A stretch of 13,060 nt of DNA, taken from assembly GCA_028287885.1 (NCBI GenBank), contig JAQBOT010000040.1, positions 1 to 13,060 on the forward strand, read 5' to 3'. The stretch comes from Pedobacter sp. (GTDB taxonomy: Bacteria > Bacteroidota > Bacteroidia > Sphingobacteriales > Sphingobacteriaceae). Below the pieces are notes generated by a model. That model was given only the letters and a program-made list of their open reading frames with translations, was not told the DNA's origin and made no database searches. Shown in pieces: positions 1-6,879 of the stretch (its first letter is position 1; the number at the start of each line of letters is the position of its first letter). Made by a program: the position numbers and the translations under genes.

Positions 1-521
1 TTTATCGCCCGGATCGTTTCCTTAGGGGAGGGGATCATGCCCCTTATCAGGAGAAGGGCTTTACTGCAGTTCGGATTACTGAAATGAATGAGAACTATAA
101 CCACCAACACCAGAATGTACGCACAGAGAATGGCATAAGATATGGTGATCTGATCGAGTTTATGGATTTTGAATACCTACGCAAAAATACAGCAATGAAC
201 TTGAGTAACCTCGCGAATCTGGCAAAGTCGCCTTCTGTACCACAGGAAGTTAATCTGGCACTGACTGGATTAGGGAATTCGACAACTTTGACCTGGAAGC
301 CTTCTGCAATTGGTAAAGTAAAAGGCTATTACGTGCTGCTAAGGGAAACCACTAGCGCGTTCTGGCAGAAGAAGTTCTTTAGTACAGAAACAACGATCAA
401 CCTTCCGTATTCGAAAGATAACTACTTTTTCGCTGTTCAATCTGTGAGTGAAGAAGGGAATGAAGGGTTGCCGGTGATTCCAGGTGTACTACGCAGACCA
501 GCTACTGCAGTGAAAAAGTAA
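1..521 (+). CDS. M28-family zinc metallopeptidase, C-terminal part, with fibronectin type III-like domain (5' end outside window)
   Basis: The reading frame is open from the window edge (frame starting at base 3), giving 172 residues before the stop; the ATG at 84 is an internal methionine. The first residues carry an RGGDH motif followed by a short run ending in GFTAVR. This matches the end of the M28 (aminopeptidase Y/S-like) catalytic domain, where the His of the (S/G)DH motif (residue 12 of the fragment) is the last zinc ligand. From about residue 77 to 162 the protein looks like a fibronectin type III domain: PSVPQEV opening, TLTWKPS strand, YYVLLRE strand, and a YFFAVQSVSEEGNEG loop. 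M28-FN3 architecture is common in secreted or periplasmic Bacteroidota peptidases that trim peptides. The N-terminal signal, the other zinc ligands and the catalytic Glu lie upstream and cannot be checked. Family call good; exact specificity unknown. Confidence 0.85.
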   Translation, partial: YRPDRFLRGGDHAPYQEKGFTAVRITEMNENYNHQHQNVRTENGIRYGDLIEFMDFEYLRKNTAMNLSNLANLAKSPSVPQEVNLALTGLGNSTTLTWKPSAIGKVKGYYVLLRETTSAFWQKKFFSTETTINLPYSKDNYFFAVQSVSEEGNEGLPVIPGVLRRPATAVKK

Positions 522-612
522 GGTTAGAAATTTTACTTTGCCATGCCTATGAATTTGAGGAAAAATTAGCGATCTGCATTTAAGACAAATTAAGTTATAA
601 TAAAACTATTGG

Positions 613-648
613 AAAGGCCCTTCATCTAATCAATGAAAGGCCTTTTTT
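613..648 (+). terminator. Rho-independent terminator after the M28 peptidase
   Basis: An inverted repeat pairs AAAGGCC-C-TTCAT (613-625) with ATGAA-A-GGCCTTT (633-645) around a 7-nt loop, with a single C/A mismatch in a 13-position stem, and runs into a T tract ending at 648. It lies 92 bases after the peptidase stop and just beyond the 3' end of the opposing DUF5686 gene. On the minus strand the stem is followed only by TTTCC, so bidirectional use is possible but weaker. Confidence 0.8.
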
Positions 649-660
649 GTCTCCATAAAC

Positions 661-3111
661 TTAGAAGCCGTAGGAAATTCTAAATCCCTGTTGCACTTTC
701 TTGTTACCATCGTAGGCAAACCCGTAAGTAGCCCGGAAGATCAGCCGCTGTAGACCGAAATAGAATTCTTTATAGTTCTTTTTTGCCGGTTGAGTCAGGT
801 AATTAAAGCCCAGCACTTCTTCTAATTTAAGCTTGCGAACCAGTGGAAGTTTATTGGTGATTAAACCCGCGAAGTTTTGTTCAAAATGTGCTTCCACATA
901 TTGCTTGTCCGTGCTGTAGGCATAAAAGTCTAGAAATTGAAACTTTCTAAGGTCTGGCAAGGTTGTAAGCGAATTATTTCCCCTAAACTGCTTGCTATCT
1001 GGATAATAAACCTTGTTGTTGTTCAGGAATTTGCCGGCACTCAGCATAAAGGATGTATAGCCCAACAGGCCTTCCGTGATGCGCTGCTGTGATAGTTCAA
1101 CAGAAAGCAGGTCGTAATCCACATCACTTCCTAATGCATCCTTAATTCCCTTTCTATAGTTCAGTTGTAAAGTAGGCAACTTAGGCTCCTGGTAAAACTT
1201 CCCTTCCGGTCTGGTAATGTATTTTCGGCCAAGGGCGTAGGTAATAGTCGCATTTGCAGTAAGTGCTTTGTAATTGGGAAATAACCGCCGATCAATCGCG
1301 GGGCTCAGCGGGTTATTTGAAGTAAAATCCCGATCCTTTTGTTCTACAAACTTAAAGTCTGTATGGTTTACCAGGTCGACATTCTTTGCGTATTCCAGGT
1401 TAAAACTTGCTTGTAATCCTGAAGCAAGTTCTCTTGACGTTCCGGCGTTAATGAATTTCTTCTGGAAGAATTTGGCGTAATTCCTCTCGAAGAACAAGGA
1501 ATTTATAGAATTCGAAATCATCGTCATTGTGCCGTAACGGTTCAGGTCATAAATTCCGGAGCCGAAGTTTAATGATACATTTGCTCTTTTTTGAGGATCG
1601 TAAATGTAAGTCCCTAGGATATTTGCCGAGAAAGTCTGATTTGCGAAGCCATACCTAATTTCAGGCCTTATTGTATAGGATTTGTAATCGGCCAATTCCT
1701 GAAGGTATGTAGCCCCATAATTGAAGCCAAACCCTTCTACGGTGTTGTAAAAGAGAGATTTCAAGACTGGGTCAAGCTTTAGGTAATGTTTGTTGTACCT
1801 GTCGTTGATGCTGTAATTGGAAAGCAGCAACTTACCAATGGTAAAATTGTTACTTACGTGTTCCATCGAGTCGAGGTATTTCTTAGAGAGCTTACGTCTG
1901 GCAATTTCATCCTTACGGATATAGTCTGCTCGTTCTTCATCTGTTAAGGGTATCGGTCGATTGTTGGCCCAATACAGAGAATCTTTCTTGTTTACTGTTT
2001 TCGGAACAGCAAGCAGCTCACCATTGAAGAATGACTTTGGAAACTTTGGGTGCAAGTTATAGTTGTTGTAAACACCCAGATAGTAGCCTTCGAATTTAAA
2101 TCCGAAGACATCACCATTGAACTTGAAGTTGATGTTCGATGGCATATAGGTTTTTTCCACTTTAATGAATTGCTGGGTAATATTAAGCGTATCGACTAGG
2201 TTTACCCCGGTGCTCTTGGTTAGGTATAACTCAGTGCCCAAAATCCGCCAGCTGTCATCCGTGATGTATATGATACCCCTGAATACTGGATCGTGTTCCC
2301 GGCGCGGAATAACTTGTATCTTGTTAATTGTTTCTCCGTTGTAAATGGAAGAGCCCAGAAGCTTATAACGATAGTAAAAAAAGGCATAGTCAGCTACTGG
2401 AGAGACAAACCCACGGGAGCTTAGTACATTTTCCAGAACCATGTTGTTGTAAAAGTTGATGTTTAGATCAGAGGCCTTGTTAAAACTAAAGGCATTGTTG
2501 CGGCCTGCGACTTTCGACGACACCATAACTTCATGGATCTTATCTGGGCGCTGGTAGTTGTAGTTCGATTGGGATTCTGACAGGTATAGAATTCCTTTTC
2601 TATTGGTGTCAAGATCAAGTGTCTTTTGTATGTCTCTGCCAAAGAACTTTTTTGGTGCACCAACAAGCTTCTGCAAGCCTTTAATGTAAACTGAACAGCT
2701 GAATTCTTTAACTTCTACAAGATGGTGTCTGCGGTTGCTGATTACATGGCGCATAATTGCGTAAGCAGGATCTTCGGCACTGGCGGATATGGTAACTCCT
2801 TTTAAGGTATAGGCTTCTGAGGTCATCGTAATATCAGCCGTCAGGCTTTCTGAGGTCGAAATAAGCTTTTCGACAGGCTTATAGCCTATGGCTTTGAACA
2901 CCAGGGTTAGCGTGCCTGGGTTAACTTTCAATGTGTAAACGCCATCTATATTCGCAGATGTACCTTTAGTGGTTCCCTTAAGATAAACGGAGGCGAACGA
3001 GACAGGTTCGCCTAGGGTGTCTTTAATTGTTCCTGAGATTTGAACTTCTTGTGCAAGCAAGCCGCCGAAAGAGTTAACTACAAGTAGGAGCGCCAGATAG
3101 ACTGTTTTCAT
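661..3111 (-). CDS. DUF5686 outer-membrane protein with N-terminal carboxypeptidase-like regulatory domain
   Basis: The 816-residue protein starts with a Sec signal peptide (MKTVYLALLLVVNSFGGLLA, cleavage near residues 20-21). A CarboxypepD_reg-like beta-sandwich follows at about 22-85: VQISGTIKDTLGEPVSFASV, later an ANIDGVYTLKV turn and FKAIGYKP. From about 100 to the end it resembles DUF5686 proteins: a soluble segment, then many alternating aromatic strands consistent with an outer-membrane beta barrel. It ends in GFRISYGF; a terminal Phe is the usual BAM-recognised barrel signature. Proteins with this domain order are widespread in Bacteroidota, often induced by surface or nutrient stress, but the molecular function is not established. 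It lacks the plug domain expected of a SusC/TonB receptor. The gene stands alone, convergent with the upstream peptidase and divergent from kbl. Confidence 0.85.
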   Translation of the reverse strand: MKTVYLALLLVVNSFGGLLAQEVQISGTIKDTLGEPVSFASVYLKGTTKGTSANIDGVYTLKVNPGTLTLVFKAIGYKPVEKLISTSESLTADITMTSEAYTLKGVTISASAEDPAYAIMRHVISNRRHHLVEVKEFSCSVYIKGLQKLVGAPKKFFGRDIQKTLDLDTNRKGILYLSESQSNYNYQRPDKIHEVMVSSKVAGRNNAFSFNKASDLNINFYNNMVLENVLSSRGFVSPVADYAFFYYRYKLLGSSIYNGETINKIQVIPRREHDPVFRGIIYITDDSWRILGTELYLTKSTGVNLVDTLNITQQFIKVEKTYMPSNINFKFNGDVFGFKFEGYYLGVYNNYNLHPKFPKSFFNGELLAVPKTVNKKDSLYWANNRPIPLTDEERADYIRKDEIARRKLSKKYLDSMEHVSNNFTIGKLLLSNYSINDRYNKHYLKLDPVLKSLFYNTVEGFGFNYGATYLQELADYKSYTIRPEIRYGFANQTFSANILGTYIYDPQKRANVSLNFGSGIYDLNRYGTMTMISNSINSLFFERNYAKFFQKKFINAGTSRELASGLQASFNLEYAKNVDLVNHTDFKFVEQKDRDFTSNNPLSPAIDRRLFPNYKALTANATITYALGRKYITRPEGKFYQEPKLPTLQLNYRKGIKDALGSDVDYDLLSVELSQQRITEGLLGYTSFMLSAGKFLNNNKVYYPDSKQFRGNNSLTTLPDLRKFQFLDFYAYSTDKQYVEAHFEQNFAGLITNKLPLVRKLKLEEVLGFNYLTQPAKKNYKEFYFGLQRLIFRATYGFAYDGNKKVQQGFRISYGF

Positions 3112-3123
3112 TTACAATTAAGG

Positions 3124-3159
3124 GGTTTGTTAAGTTAACAGCAAACCAATCAGTTTGCT
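3124..3159. repeat. Nested and mutually exclusive inverted repeats upstream of the DUF5686 gene
   Basis: Three pairings are visible in 36 bases. TGTTAA-G-TTAACA (3128-3140) is a perfect 6-bp half-site palindrome. It sits inside GGTTTG (3124-3129) paired with CAAACC (3142-3147). AGCAAAC (3140-3146) also pairs with GTTTGCT (3153-3159) around a 6-nt loop, so CAAAC can pair on either side but not both at once. The cluster begins 13 bases before the minus-strand ATG, so it falls in the likely 5' UTR or promoter of the DUF5686 gene. It could be an operator or an RNA switch-like leader; the sequence alone does not decide. Confidence 0.5.
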
Positions 3160-3187
3160 TGCCTTTAAGGCCGCAAGTATAGTAAGC

Positions 3188-3219
3188 TTTCGTGAATTAT
3201 GTATAAGCTTTTACATTTG
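3188..3219 (+). promoter_or_regulatory. Candidate distal promoter for kbl
   Basis: TACATTTG at 3212-3219 fits the Bacteroidota -7 consensus TAnnTTTG. TTTC at 3188-3191 is one mismatch from the -33 TTTG and lies exactly 20 bases upstream, within the usual spacing. It would give a leader of roughly 100 bases before the kbl ATG. Confidence 0.4.
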
Positions 3220-3302
3220 AATTAATCGCCTCAGTAACGCATTTGGATCGGGGTTGTTTGAATGCCATATTAATTAGCTTATCGCCAAAAGGTTTAAATG
3301 TC

Positions 3303-3310
3303 TAACTTTG
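3303..3310 (+). promoter_or_regulatory. Candidate proximal -7 box for kbl
   Basis: TAACTTTG matches TAnnTTTG and ends 20 bases before the kbl ATG at 3331. No TTTG-like -33 element is seen at the expected 19-21-base spacing. It may be a minor start site beside the distal candidate at 3188-3219. Confidence 0.4.
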
Positions 3311-3330
3311 GCCTATCAATATAAACATTT

Positions 3331-4518
3331 ATGTATAAAACACTGCAACCAGCTCTTCAACAGGAGTTAGAACAAATTGAAAAAGACGGCTTATATAAAC
3401 GTGAAAGAATTATTGTTACCCCACAGGGTGCGGACATCAAAGTAAGTACCGGACAAGAGGTAGTAAACTTTTGCGCCAACAATTACCTTGGCTTATCTTC
3501 CGATCCCAGGGTTATCCAGGCGTCTAAAGAGGCAGTAGATCGGTATGGTTTTGGTATGGCTTCGGTAAGATTCATTTGTGGGACGCAAAGTGTACATAAA
3601 GAATTGGAAGAAAAACTTTCTGAGTTTCTGGGTATGGAAGATACGATCTTATACGCGGCAGCATTTGATGCAAATGGCGGTGTATTTGAACCCTTGTTTA
3701 ATGATCAGGACGCGATTATATCTGATGAGTTGAACCATGCCTCTATTATTGATGGCGTTCGGTTGTGTAAGGCAAAGCGTTTCCGCTATAAGCATAGTGA
3801 TATGGCTGATCTTGAAGAACAGTTGAAACAAGCTGAAGAATGCAGACACCGTATCATCGTTACGGATGGTGCATTTTCGATGGATGGTACGATTGCACCA
3901 TTGGACCAAATCTGTGATCTTGCTGATAAATACGAAGCTTTGGTGATGATTGATGATTCCCATTGTTCAGGTTTTATGGGTAAAACCGGCCGCGGAACGC
4001 ATGAACATTGGAACGTGATGGACCGGATTGATATCATTACTGGTACGTTAGGGAAAGCACTAGGCGGAGCCTCAGGTGGTTTTACATCAGGAAAAAAAGA
4101 AATTATTGATATGCTTCGTCAGCGTTCCAGACCATACTTGTTTTCAAATACCCTTGCACCCTCCATCGCTGGTGCATCTATAGCTGTGCTGAACCTGTTG
4201 CGCGAAACAACGGAGTTGCGTGACAAGCTGGAAAGCAATACCATATATTTCCGTAAAAAGATGACAGAAGCAGGTTTTGATATTAAAGAGGGAGTACACC
4301 CGATTGTTCCAGTTATGTTGTACGATGCAAATCTAGCGCAGACTTTCGCGGCAAAGATGTTGGATGAAGGGATTTACGTGATTGGTTTTTACTATCCGGT
4401 AGTGCCTAAAGGTAAGGCGAGGATTCGTGTACAGCTCTCTGCAGCCCACGAGCAGCACCATCTGGATAAAGCCATTGGAGCTTTCACAAAGATTGGTAAA
4501 GAATTGGGTGTAATTTAG
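3331..4518 (+). CDS. kbl: Glycine C-acetyltransferase (2-amino-3-ketobutyrate CoA ligase)
   Basis: This is a PLP-dependent alpha-oxoamine synthase that interconverts 2-amino-3-oxobutyrate plus CoA with glycine plus acetyl-CoA, the second step of threonine breakdown via threonine dehydrogenase. Its 395 residues match the usual Kbl length. Characteristic stretches are [15 protein letters not shown] (72-86), the [19 protein letters not shown] region (132-150), the PLP-pyridine Asp and its neighbour His in IDDSH (D208, H211), and the Schiff-base Lys in [14 protein letters not shown] (K242). These run closer to Kbl than to BioF or serine palmitoyltransferase, the main alternatives. No tdh gene is adjacent. 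pheS follows after 16 bases. No clear Shine-Dalgarno site is seen; the upstream bases are A/T rich. Confidence 0.92.
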   Translation: MYKTLQPALQQELEQIEKDGLYKRERIIVTPQGADIKVSTGQEVVNFCANNYLGLSSDPRVIQASKEAVDRYGFGMASVRFICGTQSVHKELEEKLSEFLGMEDTILYAAAFDANGGVFEPLFNDQDAIISDELNHASIIDGVRLCKAKRFRYKHSDMADLEEQLKQAEECRHRIIVTDGAFSMDGTIAPLDQICDLADKYEALVMIDDSHCSGFMGKTGRGTHEHWNVMDRIDIITGTLGKALGGASGGFTSGKKEIIDMLRQRSRPYLFSNTLAPSIAGASIAVLNLLRETTELRDKLESNTIYFRKKMTEAGFDIKEGVHPIVPVMLYDANLAQTFAAKMLDEGIYVIGFYYPVVPKGKARIRVQLSAAHEQHHLDKAIGAFTKIGKELGVI

Positions 4519-4521
4519 GCG

Positions 4522-4529
4522 TATATTTG
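4522..4529 (+). promoter_or_regulatory. -7 box immediately before pheS
   Basis: TATATTTG matches the Bacteroidota TAnnTTTG -7 element and lies in the 16-base gap between the kbl stop and the pheS ATG, ending only 5 bases before that ATG. If used, transcription would begin at or next to the start codon. The nearest upstream TTG (4504-4506) is 15 bases away, shorter than the usual -33 spacing, so the box is only moderately supported. Confidence 0.4.
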
Positions 4530-4534
4530 TAGGT

Positions 4535-5572
4535 ATGTTACAAGAGAAGATAACAGAGCTAAGCGCTGAGATAGATGCATTTCACACGGATAATGCACAA
4601 GAGCTGGAGCAATTCAGAATTAAATTCCTGGGTACAAAAGGAATCATCAAAGATATATTCGACGAGTTTAAGGCTGTGTCGCCTGAGGAGAAAAGAACCC
4701 TTGGAAAGGTTTTAAACCAGTTTAAGCAACTGGCAGAATCAAAATACCAAAGTTTGCAGGATGCCGCTGCGCCTGAGCTAGAGGAAAAGAATGCAGATCT
4801 TGACCTTACATTGCCTGGAGAAGGATTTGAAATCGGAACGCGGCATCCACTGGCAATTGTACGCCGTGAAATCGTTGAGATTTTCAATAAGCTTGGTTTC
4901 GTTGTGGCTGAAGGGCCGGAAATTGAGGACGACTGGCATAACTTTTCGGCTTTAAACTTCCCTGAAGAACACCCTGCACGAGACATGCAGGACACTTTCT
5001 TTATAAAGAAGGATGCGGAGCATGGTGACATCGCTTTGCGCACACACACCTCTTCTGTACAGGTCCGCATGATGGAAAACGGTCAGCCGCCTTTCCGTGC
5101 TATTATGCCGGGGCGTGTGTACCGCAATGAAGCAATTTCTGCAAGAGCACATTGTTTCTTTCATCAGGTGGAAGGCCTATATGTTGATGAGCAGGTATCT
5201 TTTGCCGACTTAAAGCAGACGTTGTTTTACTTTGTTCAGGAATTGTATGGTGAAGGCACGAAGGTACGTTTTCGCCCTTCATACTTTCCGTTTACCGAGC
5301 CTTCTGCGGAAATGGATATCTCCTGCACAATTTGTAAAGGTGCTGGTTGCCAGCTATGTAAATACAGTGGTTGGGTAGAGATTCTGGGTTGCGGCATGGT
5401 GGATCCTAATGTTTTGGAGAACTGTGGTATCGACAGTAAGAAGTATTCCGGCTTTGCATTTGGGATGGGTATAGAACGGATTGCAAATTTAAAATTCGAA
5501 ATTAAGGATCTACGCTTGTTTTCTGAAAACGATGTGCGCTTTCTTAAGCAGTTTAAAAGTGCGTTAATTTGA
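4535..5572 (+). CDS. pheS: Phenylalanyl-tRNA synthetase alpha subunit
   Basis: This is the catalytic subunit of the alpha2-beta2 enzyme that charges tRNA-Phe in the cytoplasm. It has 345 residues, close to the family norm (about 330-350). Residues 1-90 form the charged helical N-terminal region that contacts tRNA. Class II motifs follow: the GTRHPLAIVRREI motif 1 region (101-113), RTHTSSVQVR (169-178), motif 2 FRAIMPGRVYRNEAISARAH (187-206), the phenylalanine pocket around FPFTEPSAEMDIS (251-263), and motif 3 GFAFGMGIERIANLK (306-320). A CxxC-x4-CxxC cluster (C264, C267, C272, C275) sits in the loop before EILGCGMVDPNVL; many bacterial PheS proteins carry a similar, possibly zinc-binding, insertion that E. 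coli lacks. pheT is not downstream in this window, so the subunits are encoded separately here. Its stop overlaps the TTG start of the next gene. Confidence 0.97.
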   Translation: MLQEKITELSAEIDAFHTDNAQELEQFRIKFLGTKGIIKDIFDEFKAVSPEEKRTLGKVLNQFKQLAESKYQSLQDAAAPELEEKNADLDLTLPGEGFEIGTRHPLAIVRREIVEIFNKLGFVVAEGPEIEDDWHNFSALNFPEEHPARDMQDTFFIKKDAEHGDIALRTHTSSVQVRMMENGQPPFRAIMPGRVYRNEAISARAHCFFHQVEGLYVDEQVSFADLKQTLFYFVQELYGEGTKVRFRPSYFPFTEPSAEMDISCTICKGAGCQLCKYSGWVEILGCGMVDPNVLENCGIDSKKYSGFAFGMGIERIANLKFEIKDLRLFSENDVRFLKQFKSALI

Positions 5573-5979
5573 TAAAGATTAAACTGGCTGGCCTACTTGG
5601 TATGTTGTTCTTGTGTTTGAGCTGCGGCAAACAAGGTGTATACATCCCTGAAGTGCCGGTTAACTACAACATTACAGTTCAGCAATTTAGTATCCAGTCT
5701 GAGAATGGCATCTTAAAGGTACCAGATCAGGGTGTCGCTGGGTTACTGATCGTACGCACTGCAACCGGGTACATGGCCTATGATCGCTGCAGCCCGGTAA
5801 ACCCTGAAGCGCTTTGCCAAATTACGCCCGATGAAGGTGGTATAACGGTAACAGACCCCTGCTCGGGAGGGAAATGGCTGCTGTTGGACGGCAGTCCGCA
5901 GAAAGCGCCGGCAGTACATTATTTAAAAACGTATACGCTCCGTATTCAAGGAGGTCAAAACATACAGGTCACTAATTAA
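5569..5979 (+). CDS. Rieske-like lipoprotein lacking the cluster histidines
   Basis: The 136-residue product begins with a lipoprotein-type signal (MIKIKLAGLLGMLFLCLSCG) with a probable lipidated Cys at 19. The start codon is TTG, sharing TTGA with the pheS stop (TGA at 5570-5572). The only downstream ATG (codon 12) would remove most of the signal, so the coupled TTG is preferred. The body resembles the Rieske-like lipoproteins of Bacteroidota: EVPVNYNITV (28-37), a GVAGLLIVR strand, YDRCSPVNPEALC (71-83) and DPCSGGKWLLLDG (96-108), then a proline-rich turn. A true Rieske [2Fe-2S] site needs CxH and CxxH. Here these read C74-S-P76 and C98-S-G-G101, so both His are missing and a classical cluster is unlikely. 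The remaining cysteines (74, 83, 98) could form a disulfide. Function unknown; probably cell-envelope. Confidence 0.75.
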   Translation: MIKIKLAGLLGMLFLCLSCGKQGVYIPEVPVNYNITVQQFSIQSENGILKVPDQGVAGLLIVRTATGYMAYDRCSPVNPEALCQITPDEGGITVTDPCSGGKWLLLDGSPQKAPAVHYLKTYTLRIQGGQNIQVTN

Positions 5980-6555
5980 ATGGAACCAGAAAAGATCAAA
6001 GAAAGTATAATTAGGGCTGCTAAAGAGTTGTTTAGAAAGTATGGCTATCATAAGACCAGCGTAAACGAAATTGCCAAAAAAGCACGTATCGCAAAAGCCA
6101 CCATATACAAATACTTCGAAAGTAAGGAGCAGATTCTGGATGCCATTCTAATGGATTATCTGGATATGAATCTACGTGAAATCCTGAAGAACAAAGCTCA
6201 GTTCTTAAATGAAGAAGAGCATCTGAAGGCCTTGGTGATGAAAACCTGTCGCTTAACATACACGGTTTGTAATGAGTTTATCGGCTGGGATTTTGTCCGT
6301 GAAAACGCAAACTCGCAGGAGTTTTTGAAACATTTATCTGATCAACTGGAGTCTTTGTTGCTCGCTGCGTACCTGGAGCTCGACCACTTTAAAAACAATC
6401 CCTCAAGAAAAGAAGGCTTAGCTTTCCTGCTTAAGGCAAGCAAGAGCATCGTGTTTTCTTTTGCATTTACTTCGGTAAGTGATTCTGACGTTCGAAAGAA
6501 CTTCGTGAGCTTTCAAAAAGATCTGCTTCCATTCCTGGTTAAAGCCGCATTGTAA
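5980..6555 (+). CDS. TetR/AcrR-family transcriptional regulator
   Basis: The 191-residue protein has a canonical N-terminal TetR helix-turn-helix: ESIIRAAKELFRKYGYHKTS (8-27), VNEIAKKARIAKATIYKYF (28-46) and the following SKEQILDAIL. The rest (about 60-191) is an all-helical ligand and dimer domain whose inducer cannot be read from sequence. The ATG follows the lipoprotein stop codon with no gap, so the gene is probably translated and transcribed with the lipoprotein and perhaps pheS. An AAGGAGGT sequence lies at 5948-5955, but 24 bases before the ATG it is too distant to act as a normal ribosome site. No efflux pump or other usual TetR target is adjacent, so its regulon is unknown. Confidence 0.9.
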   Translation: MEPEKIKESIIRAAKELFRKYGYHKTSVNEIAKKARIAKATIYKYFESKEQILDAILMDYLDMNLREILKNKAQFLNEEEHLKALVMKTCRLTYTVCNEFIGWDFVRENANSQEFLKHLSDQLESLLLAAYLELDHFKNNPSRKEGLAFLLKASKSIVFSFAFTSVSDSDVRKNFVSFQKDLLPFLVKAAL

Positions 6556-6606
6556 AAGTTCGAGCTATTTCCTTACTTAACGGAAACAAAAGTCCAGGTA
6601 GACTGT

Positions 6607-6638
6607 TTTGGTATTCGGTATATAAACCTCTATATTTG
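6607..6638 (+). promoter_or_regulatory. Bacteroidota-type promoter upstream of a small ORF
   Basis: TTTG (6607-6610), a 20-base spacer and TATATTTG (6631-6638) give a full match to the TTTG-N19-21-TAnnTTTG promoter form, the best in the window. The expected start point, around 6645, lies about a dozen bases before the ATG of the 36-codon ORF at 6658 and over 230 bases before rlmD. Confidence 0.6.
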
Positions 6639-6657
6639 AGATATAACACCGTTTACC

Positions 6658-6768
6658 ATGAGCAAAGAAGTCTTAGAATTTTCAATATTGGTTGATGAGA
6701 AATTTGATATGAACTTCAATCTGGCTTTAGGGTTTTTAGGTGTGATCTTAAAATTCCTTGGCAGATAG
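6658..6768 (+). CDS. Possible small protein of 36 residues with a hydrophobic C-terminus
   Basis: The ORF opens with ATG about 20 bases after a good promoter and encodes 36 residues. The first half is charged (MSKEVLEFSILVDEKFD). The second half is hydrophobic and ends in basic residues (FNLALGFLGVILKFLGR), suggesting membrane association or an amphipathic helix. It sits in an otherwise empty 324-bp gap between the TetR gene and rlmD. No family is recognised and no function is proposed. A longer minus-strand ORF of about 60 codons overlaps it but has no promoter-like box and looks less plausible. Whether the ORF is translated is an inference from the promoter, start position and peptide character. 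Confidence 0.45.
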   Translation: MSKEVLEFSILVDEKFDMNFNLALGFLGVILKFLGR

Positions 6769-6840
6769 AAAGTAAACACCCAGGTTTGTTTCACTAACGG
6801 CATTTTTCAATGCTCCTGAGATCCTTATTGTCTTAAAACC

Positions 6841-6872
6841 TGTGGCTGGTCAATAAACTTTCCTTAAATTTG
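6841..6872 (+). promoter_or_regulatory. Candidate promoter with -7 box abutting rlmD
   Basis: TAAATTTG at 6865-6872 matches TAnnTTTG. TGTG at 6841-6844, one mismatch from TTTG, lies 20 bases upstream. The box ends 7 bases before the rlmD ATG at 6880, so the transcript would start at or very near the start codon and be leaderless or nearly so. Confidence 0.5.
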
Positions 6873-6879
6873 CCGCATA

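Noticed and set aside
541..567. Eight-codon ATG ORF after the M28 peptidase, preceded by a TTTTACTTTG stretch
   Set aside because: Too short and the preceding TACTTTG lacks one base of the -7 consensus; no supporting structure.
4582..5070. Long minus-strand ORF inside pheS
   Set aside because: It lies fully within a well-recognised synthetase gene and its translation is serine-rich without family features, typical of a shadow frame.
5948..5955. AAGGAGGT, a perfect Shine-Dalgarno-like sequence before the TetR gene
   Set aside because: It is 24 bases upstream of the only available ATG, inside the lipoprotein gene, and Bacteroidota make little use of such sites; probably chance.
6628..6803. 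Minus-strand ORF of about 60 codons opposite the small 36-residue ORF
   Set aside because: It has no promoter-like box or recognisable protein character and lies antisense to a better-supported plus-strand start, so it was treated as a chance frame.
6781..6842. CAGGTTT/AAACCTG long-range pairing enclosing GCATT/AATGC hairpin before rlmD
   Set aside because: Short stems (7 and 5 bp), a long loop and no T tract; not enough to call a terminator or riboswitch.
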